Assembly: GCA_964609385.1 (NCBI GenBank)
Contig: CAZSSM010000017.1
Span: 32,255 to 96,254 of the forward strand
Direction of reading: 5' to 3'
Length of the DNA: 64,000 nucleotides
Source of the DNA: CAZSSM01 sp964609385
GTDB taxonomy: Bacteria; Planctomycetota; Planctomycetia; Isosphaerales; Isosphaeraceae
The translations under genes and the position numbers were made by a program. Shown in pieces: positions 25,951 to 35,753 of the stretch (positions within the stretch are counted from its first letter, which is position 1; each line of letters begins with the position of its first letter). The notes below the pieces were generated by a model that saw nothing but the letters and a program-made list of their open reading frames with translations, ran no database searches and was not told the DNA's origin.

Positions 25951-26652
25951 TCAACCGGATTCGACATCGGAACCGAGACACGACGTGAGTCGACGAAACT
26001 CTGCCAACGACTCACCACTCGGAACATACAGCAACCACCAAGCCAGCGGCGCCCCAGAAGCTCGGAATTGGCTGCGAATCAACAAAATTCGATCGACCAT
26101 GGTCGCCTGATCCATCACGATGCCCTGCAAGAGGCTGGCTGCGAAGTCCCGGCGAAATTTGGGTGGCGAAGGGATCAGCGCCCCGGATGCCATTGAGGAT
26201 GTCTGGCCGTCGTCGGGAAGTTGGGTCGCCATGTGATTGAGGAAACTGCAACCGAGGATGTTCGCCGTCTCTTGGGCGGCCGAACGCTCCAGCTCGTTCC
26301 ATGACTTCGCCGTCCCCACCGGCCGCCTCAAGATCATGTCCGACAGAGCCAGTCCGGATTGGTCCTCGAAAATCAGAACGATGAGACCACTCTGCCGGCC
26401 CGTCACGTGCATCGAGCATGAGACGACAAGCGTCTCACCAGGACCAAGTTGATCGCCTACATCGGCCAGTTCGACCTCCTCAATGACCAGATGAGACAAT
26501 TCGATCGGCGAGTCCAACCAGGATGACAACGCTCCTGTTGCGTTCGCGATCCCTTCGCCAATCAGACGTTGGAGGGGCTCAGGAACTCCGAGTCTCTGGT
26601 TCTTGTCTTGCGAGGAGTCAGAAGTCGACTCCAGAGGGGCGTCTGTGCTCAT
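25951..26652 (-). CDS. cheC: CheC-like CheY-P phosphatase / chemotaxis protein
   Basis: This is a 233-residue protein. The phosphatase-type helix is visible as ELERSAAQETANILGCSFLNHMA, matching the E-x2-N active-site pattern of the CheC/CheX/FliY family, with LVVSCSMHVTGRQSGLIVLIF as a central strand. Only one such helix is clear; a second is degenerate in the C-terminal half (MVDRILLIRSQF), so it may be intermediate between CheC and CheX. ATG 26652 overlaps the cheA stop (ATGA) and has AGAGG 7 bases upstream, so translation is coupled to cheA. Adjacency to cheD supports the CheC role. Confidence 0.8.
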   Translation of the reverse strand: MSTDAPLESTSDSSQDKNQRLGVPEPLQRLIGEGIANATGALSSWLDSPIELSHLVIEEVELADVGDQLGPGETLVVSCSMHVTGRQSGLIVLIFEDQSGLALSDMILRRPVGTAKSWNELERSAAQETANILGCSFLNHMATQLPDDGQTSSMASGALIPSPPKFRRDFAASLLQGIVMDQATMVDRILLIRSQFRASGAPLAWWLLYVPSGESLAEFRRLTSCLGSDVESG

Positions 26653-29312
26653 GAGATAACCTCTCCATCGGCTGGAGCAGAAGACCACTTCTCCTGGCAA
26701 CGGCCCGACGCATGTTGGGAAGCGGTCGACGCCATCTCAATGATTGCGTCAATATCAAGAATGAGACTAACTCTTCCATCGCCCATGATGCTAGCTCCTG
26801 AGAGACCAGGGACCGCACGGAAGTGGCGCTCAATCGACTTTAAGACGATCTCCTGAAGACCAATAAGCGTGTCGACTCGCAAGCCGATGCTGGCTTCAGA
26901 TGTATGGGCAACAACGACGCGGATAGGATCCCCAGGATGGATGATCGACTGATTGTCATCCGCACCATGTGAGCGAATGGCAGGCGCACGAGTCCAGCCG
27001 AACACCTCGGCCAAATCGACCAAGGGAACGAAACGCCCTCGAATCTCCAAGACTGGTTGCCCCTGGATCCATTGAACTTGGCGTGTGGAAAGTTCGACGA
27101 TTTCGTCAACAGCATCGACAGGCACTGCGTAGTCGGTCCCGTGGATACGGACCATCAAGCTGGGCAAGATTGCCAAGGTAAGCGGAAGTCGAATCTCAAA
27201 GGTTGTGCCTCGCCCCGGTTCGGATCGAATCGACAACGTTCCATTCAGTTGTTCGATTCGGTCGCGGACGATATCCATGCCAACCCCTCGCCCCGACACG
27301 TCTGTAACATGCTTGGCTGTGCTCAAGCCAGGGTGACAAACATACATCCAGAGTTGGCGATCTTCTAGCGATTGAGCTTCAGGGCCATCTAATAATCGAT
27401 GTTCGATGATTTTACTTCGAAGCCGTTCAGCGTCGATCCCTCGTCCATCGTCAGAAACGGTGACGACGATACTGTTCCCGCGATGGGCAGCTCGGAGCCG
27501 GACCACCCCGTCCAGCGCCTTACCTGCAACCTGGCGTTCCTCTGGAACCTCAAGTCCATGATCGACGGCGTTCCGAACGAGATGGATGAGGGGGTCACTC
27601 AATTCGTCGATCATCCTCTTATCTAGTTCAGTCGATTCGCCTTCTAGTTCAAGCCGGACTTTCTTGCCCGATTCTACGGTCAGGTCGCGGATCACTCGAT
27701 GAAATCGATCAAACAGAGGGCCGATCGGCACCATCCGTGTCTCCAAAACGCCTTTTTGAAGTCGATCAGAGACCTGATTAAGTTGATCAAGAGCCTCAGA
27801 CATATCGACCAACAATTCGCTAGCGCGACGAAGCTGCGACAGATCTCGGCCGATCTCCTCGAAGGTGATCTGCAAGTGACGAAGCGGACCCGCCCATCGA
27901 TCGGACCGACCGTTCCGAATTGGCAATCGATCCGAATGCTCCAAAACCCGAGCGATCATCTCAAGCTGTTCGAGGCCGTCTGACACAATCATCGGCGAGG
28001 ATGCGTCTCGAAAAATCTCATTGAGTTCTTCCGAAATCCTCGTGAAACGAGCCTTGCTAATGACAAGCTCACCCGTCAAGTTCATCAATTGATCGAGGCG
28101 CTCAGTATCGATCCGAAGAGTTTCTGAGACACGCCCGCGTTGGACGCGAACTGTCGGTTGCGAGACCGCAGTCGATGTGTCTATGCTGGAGGAGACCGGA
28201 GGTCGCGGCGTTTCACCAACCGACATCTTAGATGCCGAGGAATATTCATCAAATTTATTAAATTCACCCACATCTAATTGCGGATCATCAAACAAGAAAG
28301 AGTCCGGGTCACCAATGATTTCAACATGAGAATCTTGATTCCCGGAATCGGTGGCTGTTTCTTCCTGAGCAGCACGAACCGACTCGCCACCTAGTTTGAA
28401 ACGATCCTCAGACGATAAGATCATTTCGATCGATTCTTTTTCCTCTACGATCACAATATCAAATACACCATCGACGTCAATTTCATTCTTTAATGTCAAT
28501 GGATCACCGTCGAAGCGGATCCACAAGCGAAATTCAGCGCGTTGTTCAACGAGTTCGAGCTGGTCGGATGGCGGATCGCTCGCAACGACTTCGAAGTCAG
28601 ACGCGAGCCGACTCATGATCAGCTGAGCTTTCATATCCAACCATGCTAAACCCTCGATGAATCGGATCGTTATTCGCCAAATCGCGTCGGTCGTTTTATG
28701 TGTACCCTCATTGGGATCGATCTTTTCTTCCAAGCTGGGTTCTTGGACGGGGTTGCCACCCAGTGCTTGCATCTCAGTTCGGACTTCGTCGATTGAGGGC
28801 ACTTCATCGATGTTTCGTCCCAGGTCATCATCGACGACTTGGGTGTCAGTAAAAACAGTCGGCCGAGTCGTCGGTTCCGTCGGCTCATCTTCGGGTAGTT
28901 TTGGCTTTAATCCAGGCGATGGCTCACCAGACAATAATTCCTCGACGCGAGTGAGACAGACATCCAGGCGAACGGAAGTCACTCCATCGGCTCGTAATTC
29001 GCGGTGATAGCGACCGAGTAGATCGAGAACCTCAAAGCAAACTTGAAGGCCGTGCGCATCGATCAAACGATCTTTGCTCCGAATTTGATCGAAATATCCT
29101 TCCAGGCCGTGAGTGACTGCAGTGACATCTTCAAACCCCATCACTGCTGCAGAACCCTTAATTCGATGAAACATTCGGAATGCTTCTTCGAGGGCTTCAG
29201 AGCAGTTCGGATCAGATTCCAACGTCAAAAGGGCCCGATCGAGAGCGGACAACTCTTCGTCGGTCTCATCGAGGTAGAACGGCAGCAGTTCGCCGAAGTC
29301 AGGATGATTCAT
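26649..29312 (-). CDS. cheA: Chemotaxis histidine kinase CheA
   Basis: This 887-residue kinase has an Hpt (P1) domain with phosphoacceptor His49 in FHRIKGSAAVMG. A P2-like region (residues ~215-310) is flanked by long acidic linkers. The dimerisation domain begins near RIDTERLDQLMNLTGELVI. The ATPase domain has the N-box LVRNAVDHGLEVPEE, DDGRGID and SGRGVGMDIV. A C-terminal CheW-like P5 domain (~740-870) ends the protein. CheA autophosphorylates under receptor control and passes phosphate to CheY and CheB. ATG 29312 has AAGGG upstream and sits 15 bases after cheR. The linker DNA is noticeably more AT-rich than neighbouring genes. Confidence 0.95.
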   Translation of the reverse strand: MNHPDFGELLPFYLDETDEELSALDRALLTLESDPNCSEALEEAFRMFHRIKGSAAVMGFEDVTAVTHGLEGYFDQIRSKDRLIDAHGLQVCFEVLDLLGRYHRELRADGVTSVRLDVCLTRVEELLSGEPSPGLKPKLPEDEPTEPTTRPTVFTDTQVVDDDLGRNIDEVPSIDEVRTEMQALGGNPVQEPSLEEKIDPNEGTHKTTDAIWRITIRFIEGLAWLDMKAQLIMSRLASDFEVVASDPPSDQLELVEQRAEFRLWIRFDGDPLTLKNEIDVDGVFDIVIVEEKESIEMILSSEDRFKLGGESVRAAQEETATDSGNQDSHVEIIGDPDSFLFDDPQLDVGEFNKFDEYSSASKMSVGETPRPPVSSSIDTSTAVSQPTVRVQRGRVSETLRIDTERLDQLMNLTGELVISKARFTRISEELNEIFRDASSPMIVSDGLEQLEMIARVLEHSDRLPIRNGRSDRWAGPLRHLQITFEEIGRDLSQLRRASELLVDMSEALDQLNQVSDRLQKGVLETRMVPIGPLFDRFHRVIRDLTVESGKKVRLELEGESTELDKRMIDELSDPLIHLVRNAVDHGLEVPEERQVAGKALDGVVRLRAAHRGNSIVVTVSDDGRGIDAERLRSKIIEHRLLDGPEAQSLEDRQLWMYVCHPGLSTAKHVTDVSGRGVGMDIVRDRIEQLNGTLSIRSEPGRGTTFEIRLPLTLAILPSLMVRIHGTDYAVPVDAVDEIVELSTRQVQWIQGQPVLEIRGRFVPLVDLAEVFGWTRAPAIRSHGADDNQSIIHPGDPIRVVVAHTSEASIGLRVDTLIGLQEIVLKSIERHFRAVPGLSGASIMGDGRVSLILDIDAIIEMASTASQHASGRCQEKWSSAPADGEVIS

Positions 29313-29327
29313 GACGAACCCTTTTGA

Positions 29328-30209
29328 TTAAGGACGCCGATATTCAGTTGCTGTCGAATTCGCCTCAGGCATTCGATAAAGCCAAGGCTTGATCCGCTCC
29401 AACGGTTCGAGCATGTTCATAACCCCCTCGGTCGGGCCAAGGACGAGGTAGGCTCCGGGCACCAAGCGATTCAGTACATGCTGAACCACAGATCTCTTGG
29501 ACTGCAAGTCGAAGTAAATCAAGACGTTTTTCAGGAACACACAGTCAAATGATCGACTGCTTAATGGTCCCATCAAATTATGCCTTTTCCACGATGGTAT
29601 TGCTCCGATCTCAGGACGAATCGACCATAATGTCCCATCAAGGTTGGGTAAAAAAAAACGCGAAATTTCATCGTCTCTCAGATTCCTGAGCGAACGGTCT
29701 CGAAACGTTCCTTCAGCGGCAGATTTTAACGCACTCGAACTCAAATCGGTTCCCAAAAGTTCGATTGACTCGTTTCCTACCTTGACTCCTGCTTCATGCA
29801 GGCAAATTGCAATCGAGTAGGTTTCTTCACCGGTGCTGCAAGCGGCCGACCAGATGCGGAGCGGGCTTTGCCTCGATCTGTTCTCCTTCAGTCCGAGCCC
29901 CAGTGCGGTGGGTAAAAACTCATGAGAAAACCAATCAAACTGGTATCGATCACGGAAAAAGAAAGTTTCGTTTGTTGTAATTTCGTCTAGGAATTTCGAG
30001 ATCTCATTACAAGCTTGTGCGGAGTTTAAGAGTTTGTAGTATGATGAGAAATCGGCGATTCCTGTCGCTTTAAGCCGCCTGAGAATTCGATTGGATACAA
30101 GGACCGCCTTCTTTGGAGACAATTGAATTCCGGACCATTTATATATCAATGCACGAAATCGCTCGAATTCTTCGGGGTTGAGAACATCGGGGCGTGGTGA
30201 CGGTTGCAT
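29328..30209 (-). CDS. cheR: Chemoreceptor glutamate methyltransferase CheR
   Basis: This 293-residue S-adenosylmethionine-dependent enzyme methylates receptor glutamates. The helical N-terminal domain is followed by ITTNETFFFRD, then the SAM motif IWSAACSTGEETYSIAI, then GTDLSSSALKSAAEG, and CVFLKNVLIYFD before the final strand LVLGPTEGV. All are CheR signatures. The GC content is lower than in flanking genes, with A/T-ending codons frequent. No clear ribosome site precedes ATG 30209. It lies 132 bases after the receptor gene, so it may be translated from its own entry site in the operon. Confidence 0.95.
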   Translation of the reverse strand: MQPSPRPDVLNPEEFERFRALIYKWSGIQLSPKKAVLVSNRILRRLKATGIADFSSYYKLLNSAQACNEISKFLDEITTNETFFFRDRYQFDWFSHEFLPTALGLGLKENRSRQSPLRIWSAACSTGEETYSIAICLHEAGVKVGNESIELLGTDLSSSALKSAAEGTFRDRSLRNLRDDEISRFFLPNLDGTLWSIRPEIGAIPSWKRHNLMGPLSSRSFDCVFLKNVLIYFDLQSKRSVVQHVLNRLVPGAYLVLGPTEGVMNMLEPLERIKPWLYRMPEANSTATEYRRP

Positions 30210-30341
30210 CAGTCGATTCGCCCGAAATCGAGGGATCGGACACTGGGAGCGGTGTCTGTTTTGGATTGAACGACGGCGGCTTCTTCATCGATCACAAGTC
30301 ACTGCTCCAAGAATCCGAAACGTAGTTTTCCACAAACGTTG

Positions 30342-32951
30342 TTAGGACAGCTTGAAGCGGGAAATCAACTGTTTCAGCGATTCAGCCTGTGTACCGAGCT
30401 GACCAGCGCTCGCTGAGAGTTCTTCAGAGCTGGAGGCATTGGTTTCGGTGAGCGTGGAAACATCTTGGATCGCTCGGTTGACCTCCTCAGCCGACTGAGA
30501 CTGTTCGCGCGTGGCCTCTGCAATTGATGCGATGCTATCCGCTGTCTGATCGACTCCTTGGACAATCGTAGCAAGCGACTCACCGGCTCGAACTGACAGC
30601 TGTGCACCATCGGCGACCCGGCTGGTCGATTCTTTGATCAGACTGCGGATCTCTTTGGCCGCAGCGCTGGATCGTTCCGCCAATTTGCGAACTTCATCAG
30701 CGACGACCGCAAAACCCAACCCATGCTCACCAGCTCGAGCAGCTTCGATTGCAGCGTTCAGCGCGAGCAAGTTGGTCTGGCTCGCGATCTCGCTGATCAC
30801 TTGAATAATTTCGCTGACATGTTCGCTGGATCGCTTGATCAAACTCATCGCCTCGACCGCTTGATCGACCGCCTCGCCACCTTGTCGCGCCATGTCTCTC
30901 GACTTCTCAGCCTGCTGACGCGCCAACTCGGCGTTGCTACTGATCTGTTGAATCGCGCGATTGAGTTGTTCAACCGAGGCGGACATCTCTTCGACGGTCG
31001 CCGCTTGACTTTGTGATGAGTCACTTAAGTACGTCGCGCTTTCGGCAATCACTTGCGAGGCCTCAGTGAACTGGTTGGCCGAATCAACGACCTCGCTGAT
31101 CAGGCTACGGAGATCTCCGATCATCTGAGTCACTGAGTCCTCAAGCTGCCTCATTGTGCCGCTCGAATCCTCCTTGGAATCCGTGTCTTGCTGCGGGATC
31201 GTGACGGTGAGGTCACCTGCGGCTGCCGAACGAGCCACTTGGGTAAGTTGATTGACTTTCGATTCCAAATTGATTGCAGCCGCCTCGATCTGATCGCGTT
31301 GCTTCGCTCGTTCTAACGATGACGAAATCAGTCGTCCAACGTTCTGTAGAGCTTCTCGGCGTGAGTCTGCCAACTCCAAACGCTCTTTCGCGAAGAAGTC
31401 GAGTGTTCCGATCACCTTGCCATCAACTTGAAGCGGAAACGCGACTGCGGAAAGGACTCCGGCCCGTTGTGCAACCGGGGCGCGGCAACAATCCGCGAGC
31501 GAACCGATGTCTTCCACAAACACCATGTCGCGACGTCTCCAAGCGCGGCCATTGAGGCCTTCACCCTCACGAAACTGAGCTGAACGAGTGACACTTTGGA
31601 ATTCTTCATCGACTTGCCCGGTCTCCTGCACGAAGACCAGACTATGGATCTCTTCGTCGACTTGCCAGTAGGAACCGTAGGCCCAACCGAAAACGTTGGC
31701 GACGACCTCTAAAGCGGAGTGAACGATTTCGTGAGGCGTGACCGCTTTGCTCAGTGCAATGAGGACCTGGTTCACCGCACTCGTGTTAGCTACTAATTCG
31801 GCCTCTCTTTGATCCGACTCATACCGGGTGGTAATCGTTTCCCAGCTCAGCATCGCTCCAATAAAGTTTCCTTGCCGATCGCTGATCGGACTAATTCTCA
31901 CGTCGAGGATTTCCGGCCCGAGACGTACGACCCCTCCGCGCGGCAGTCGTTCTCTCGACGTGAAGGCACAATCTCCTCCCGCCGGATCGCTATAAAAGAC
32001 CTCTACTGGCTGACCGAGGAGTCGACCGTTCACGACCGAGAGATGGTCGCGGAGCGAGGTCATCGAATGCGTCGCAGAGCGATTGAGATAGCGAATTGCT
32101 CCGGAATTATCAACATACATCACATTAATAGAAGCATTTTCCACCATCGCTTGAATGCGGCACAGTTCGGCTTGTTCATCAAGGATCGCGATCTTGTCGG
32201 AGGCAGTCTGCGCGATCGTCTCGAGCACGCTAAGCCGCATCTCACTGATCGTCCGCTCGCCCTCTGAGAAAAAGTCCATGGTCCCGATCAGCTGGTCATG
32301 CTTGGTGATCGGGAGACAAACTGCTGCCTGGATTCCCGCACGTCGAGCCACCGGCGCTCGACAGCAGTCACGAAGGTCGCCGAGATCTTTGATATAGACC
32401 GCTTCGCCGCGTCGCCAGACCCGTCCATTAAGTCCTTCACCCCTCCGAAAGCTCGCCGATCGTGTCAGTTCGCGGAACTCGGCATCGACATTTCCCGATT
32501 CGCGATCGAAGACGAGTCGTTCTTGTTCCGCATCGATTCGCCAGTAGGAGCCGTAGATCCAATCAAATGCGGAACGGATCGTGTCTAGAGTTTCTTGAAT
32601 GACGGTTTCGACGGAGGTGGCCGAGACGATCGCCCTCAGCGCATTGACGATCGCCTGTGTGTTTCGGTCAGCCTCTGCAAGCTGAACCTGGGCCTCTTCA
32701 GCGATTGCAAGCGGCTCTTGAGGTTCTGCCGATGAGAAAGTGTCCATGGGCCGAGTCCGATTGAGGGACGAGGAGGTCGAGGCGACCGGCGAAGGCTTCG
32801 ATTTGCGACGTCGTGGCTTGGGTACTGCATCAAGGCTGGGTTCGGTTGTGTGAGTCGGATCCGTGGTCGATCCGTCTGCGTCGACAAGACGTCGTCCCTC
32901 TTCACGAGTCGAGTCCGAACGCGGATCGTTGTGATTTGAAGCCATGGTCAT
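30342..32951 (-). CDS. Soluble methyl-accepting chemotaxis protein, GAF-PAS-GAF-signalling domain
   Basis: This 869-residue chemoreceptor has no transmembrane segment, so it should be a cytoplasmic sensor. A disordered basic N-terminus (~1-75) is followed by GAF 1 (~95-250), a PAS-like domain (~265-375, NVMYVDNSGAIRYLN), and GAF 2 (~385-550). The coiled-coil signalling domain (~560-869) has the conserved hairpin SEIASQTNLLALNAAIEAAR. Both GAF domains contain DCCRAPVA, with a Cys pair near residues 195 and 486. The near-identical EGLNGR-W-RR and RAG segments show tandem duplication. The conserved cysteines could hold a cofactor or sense redox (inference). It is the second gene of the operon, after cheW. 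Confidence 0.92.
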   Translation of the reverse strand: MTMASNHNDPRSDSTREEGRRLVDADGSTTDPTHTTEPSLDAVPKPRRRKSKPSPVASTSSSLNRTRPMDTFSSAEPQEPLAIAEEAQVQLAEADRNTQAIVNALRAIVSATSVETVIQETLDTIRSAFDWIYGSYWRIDAEQERLVFDRESGNVDAEFRELTRSASFRRGEGLNGRVWRRGEAVYIKDLGDLRDCCRAPVARRAGIQAAVCLPITKHDQLIGTMDFFSEGERTISEMRLSVLETIAQTASDKIAILDEQAELCRIQAMVENASINVMYVDNSGAIRYLNRSATHSMTSLRDHLSVVNGRLLGQPVEVFYSDPAGGDCAFTSRERLPRGGVVRLGPEILDVRISPISDRQGNFIGAMLSWETITTRYESDQREAELVANTSAVNQVLIALSKAVTPHEIVHSALEVVANVFGWAYGSYWQVDEEIHSLVFVQETGQVDEEFQSVTRSAQFREGEGLNGRAWRRRDMVFVEDIGSLADCCRAPVAQRAGVLSAVAFPLQVDGKVIGTLDFFAKERLELADSRREALQNVGRLISSSLERAKQRDQIEAAAINLESKVNQLTQVARSAAAGDLTVTIPQQDTDSKEDSSGTMRQLEDSVTQMIGDLRSLISEVVDSANQFTEASQVIAESATYLSDSSQSQAATVEEMSASVEQLNRAIQQISSNAELARQQAEKSRDMARQGGEAVDQAVEAMSLIKRSSEHVSEIIQVISEIASQTNLLALNAAIEAARAGEHGLGFAVVADEVRKLAERSSAAAKEIRSLIKESTSRVADGAQLSVRAGESLATIVQGVDQTADSIASIAEATREQSQSAEEVNRAIQDVSTLTETNASSSEELSASAGQLGTQAESLKQLISRFKLS

Positions 32952-32984
32952 ATCTCACTTTTTTCTTCCCAAGCCGGGACGCAT

Positions 32985-33530
32985 TCACGATTCGATTCGG
33001 GTTGGACCGACGCTCGAGTCCCCAGTCAGAGAATCGATCGTCAGATCGTCGTCATCGAGGAGGTGGCTTAAGTCAAGCAGGATCATGAGTTGTTTATCAA
33101 GTTGCGCCAGTCCTGAGATGAATCGGCGGATCCCGATGTGGATCGAGATCGGTGTGGATCGGCGTTGATCGGAAGAGATTTTGAGTACTTTCGTGACGTA
33201 ATCGACGATGCAGCCGACCGTTTGGTCACCGATCGCCAGAACGATGGTTCGGGTTTCTTCGTCGTCCATCCGGGATGACAGCCCAAACCGTCGTCTCAGG
33301 TTAATCAATGGGATCACTGTTCCTCGCAGATTGATTAGCCCTTCAACGAAGTCAGGGACGTTGGGAAGCGGTGTAACCGGGTGCATCATAACGATTTCGC
33401 GAATTTGAAGGATCGGGATCGCATAGTTGGTGTCGTCGAGGCGAAACCCCACATACTGCTCGTGTGTGACATCGGTCCGCGACTGAGCCGACGGCCCCTG
33501 ACCAAGATCCTCTGTGGTTGACATACGCAT
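32985..33530 (-). CDS. cheW: Chemotaxis coupling protein CheW
   Basis: This 181-residue protein has the CheW fold: YVGFRLDDTNYAIPILQIREIV, then PNVPDFVEGLINLRGTVIPLINLRRRFGL, then TIVLAIGDQTVGCIVDYV, and ISGLAQLDKQLMILLDLSHLL. CheW bridges receptors to CheA. An N-terminal extension of ~25 residues and an acidic C-terminal tail are unusual but not disruptive. It is the first gene of the operon. The start is ATG 33530 or the in-frame ATG 33524; both are near a GGTGGG. The operon promoter should lie in the 500-bp gap upstream. Confidence 0.93.
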   Translation of the reverse strand: MRMSTTEDLGQGPSAQSRTDVTHEQYVGFRLDDTNYAIPILQIREIVMMHPVTPLPNVPDFVEGLINLRGTVIPLINLRRRFGLSSRMDDEETRTIVLAIGDQTVGCIVDYVTKVLKISSDQRRSTPISIHIGIRRFISGLAQLDKQLMILLDLSHLLDDDDLTIDSLTGDSSVGPTRIES

Positions 33531-34032
33531 CCCACCTGACCCAACTGGATCGGTCTCTTAGTATCAGGTTTCACGAAATGACTCGTGGTGTTGATTGCCA
33601 GGCAGTTCGTCGACCCACTCGTGATTGATTCTAGCATGAATCAGCCCAAACGCGAGCGAAGCTTCACTGAACAGGTGCAATCCTACCATCGACGCGACGT
33701 TCTCGAAAAGGCACGAGGACCGAGGTCAATCTGTCTGGCTGGATTTTCGCTGCGGGACCCGCCCCTCACGATTCGTCCACCCAAGCCCACCTTGGCTTAT
33801 GACACCGACTCGATGGTCCAACGGTCGATCCTCGTTGTTCTGGCTGTGTCTGGTCGACCTCCCTGAACCTATTGCTCGGAGATCAGAATTCGTCGATCGC
33901 TTATCCACCTGTCGGGCGGACGACCTTTGAGTTGCCTGCTCAATGAACCGTTGAAGGCTCTCCAGCATCGACCCGTCCCTATCGCGGGAAGGCTCTGATC
34001 CGATGGTACCATGGAGGCTCGAAGAACCGATG
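33531..34032. other. Intergenic region upstream of the chemotaxis operon
   Basis: No gene is supported; the available frames are Arg/Ser-rich without motifs. The che operon promoter (minus strand) is expected here, but I found no convincing -35/-10 pair. A GATACT sequence on the minus strand near 33560 is the only -10-like element noticed. Confidence 0.35.
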
Positions 34033-34752
34033 TCACTTCCCGAGCATGGCGCGGGTCTGCTCGACTTCGACACGAATCGGGTTCCACTCCGAACGGACCT
34101 GGGACAAGCCTGTGAAGAGACGATTCATGTCGTTCTTTAGCGAATAAATTTCCTGTGCGTACCGCATCCAGAAGTCGTAATCGCTCATGGTGAGCGTCTT
34201 CCAGACTGGTTGGTGGTCGGCCCGAAGCTTGTTCGATGCGTCTTTCTCTGATCGGTAAATGTTGGCGATCAGAATCGCAAGGAACTCTTCGGTGTTGTCC
34301 CAACCGTCCCGCATACGCCTTTTACAGAAGACCCCGCGCATCTGGCGTGCTTCGTGGACCAGTTCGTGAACCAGAACGTCGTCGGATCGGTACTGGCCGG
34401 TCGGGTCGAGTTTGGTCGAGTCGATCCAGGGTGCCGGCACGAACTCGAGTTCGCTGTCAGCGGCTTTGGCGCAATGGGTTTTCCCAGGCTTGTAAGGGTG
34501 CGCGTTGCCGGGATTACTCTCGATCGATTCCAGGAGCGGTGTGGTGGCGCGGATAGTCAAGGTTCGACCCGAGCCTCGTATCGCGTCCAAGACCAACCAG
34601 CCCGAATCCTGCTTCCCAATCGTGTTGAGCAATTGACCGACGATCTTGGTGTAGACCGGGGCGAGATCGCCTCGCGGCGTGCCGTCGATCCGAATCGAGT
34701 GATCCCAGGAGACGATCCCCGATTTGGTCTTGGACTTGGTCGATGAACCCAT
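34033..34752 (-). CDS. Putative HExxH zinc metallopeptidase (M91/effector-like)
   Basis: This 239-residue protein has a central VLVHELVHEARQMRG. The HELVH motif at about residues 126-130 gives two zinc-binding His and a catalytic Glu. NTEEFLAILIANIY, ~30 residues later, could supply the third ligand. The TGQYRSDDVLVHELVHE context resembles the M91 family, which includes bacterial effector peptidases such as NleD (recollection, not a search). No signal peptide is seen. ATG 34752 is chosen because AAGGAG lies 7 bases upstream. The protein stands alone between the che operon and a divergent sigma factor, with no obvious immunity partner or secretion gene. Target unknown. Confidence 0.6.
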   Translation of the reverse strand: MGSSTKSKTKSGIVSWDHSIRIDGTPRGDLAPVYTKIVGQLLNTIGKQDSGWLVLDAIRGSGRTLTIRATTPLLESIESNPGNAHPYKPGKTHCAKAADSELEFVPAPWIDSTKLDPTGQYRSDDVLVHELVHEARQMRGVFCKRRMRDGWDNTEEFLAILIANIYRSEKDASNKLRADHQPVWKTLTMSDYDFWMRYAQEIYSLKNDMNRLFTGLSQVRSEWNPIRVEVEQTRAMLGK

Positions 34753-35151
34753 CACCGATCTCCTTAGCCGTCGCATCACAAGGAGGGGTCTGAACTCTGT
34801 ACGTATCCCGCCTCGAGGGTTCCATCCGGACTATCGCTCGGAACGACACCTCTCAGTCGAGGTCAGGTCACTCTGTCCAGGAGATCCCTCTGAGGGCCGC
34901 TCAACCCAGCGCGCTTTTTCGAACTCGAGGGAGAATCTCGTTGTCGAAGACATCGAGTGTGGTGCCGAATCGGGCCTTCTCTTTCGAAGCCGTGCAACGG
35001 GATCGCGCAAGGCTGGTTCACGGGATCCAAGTGTCCACCAGGGGTTCAACCCGTCCTGTGGTTCGATCCGTGGTTTGATAGAGTCGAAGGGATCGAGCGC
35101 TCTGCCTTCGCTCGGGCTCCCGAGATCGTCCGAAGAATCGAGGACCCTTCC
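34753..35151. other. Divergent intergenic region before the sigma factor
   Basis: There is no supportable gene in these 399 bp, although a plus-strand frame stays open from 34957 into the sigma gene. Sequence upstream of 35152 does not look like the family. No clear promoter pair was recognised. Confidence 0.35.
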
Positions 35152-35753
35152 ATGACGTCGACCGGCTCGGTGACGGTGCATCTTCGGGACTTGAAGCAGG
35201 GGGATCGCGGTGCCGCGGGAGCCCTCTGGGAGCGCTATTACCGACGTCTGGTTGGACTGGCGCGGGCGAAGTTGACCAATGCCCTTGGAGAGCGAGGCGT
35301 CAACGACGCCGAGGATGTCGCTCTGAGCGCGTTTGACAGCTTCTATCGCCGCGCCGAGCAGGGCCGTTTCGCCGAACTGGACGATCGCAAGAACCTCTGG
35401 CGGCTGCTCTTCACGATCACTGCGCGGAAGGCGATCAGCCAGGCCGAACGGACCCGACGCCGACCCGAGTTGCTGTTCGGTCTGATCGACGAGAGCGATG
35501 TGGAGGCTGATGGCGATCTCTACTGGAACACCGTGCCCGACGAGGAGCCCAGCCCCGAGATCGTCGCCCTTTTGGTTGATCAATGTCGGTTGCTCTACGA
35601 GCGGCTGAATGATCCCACGCTCATCTCGATCGCGCGTTGGAAGATGGAGGGCTACACCAACCGCGAAATCGCCGGCAAACTCGACGTCATCGAGCAAACC
35701 GTCGAACGCAAGCTGCGGAGGATCCGCGCCATCTGGTCTCGGGAGCCCGATCC

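Noticed and set aside
33726..34073. 115-residue minus-strand frame between cheW and the metallopeptidase
   Set aside because: It is Ser/Arg-rich, overlaps the metallopeptidase end, and lacks a ribosome site and conserved segments.
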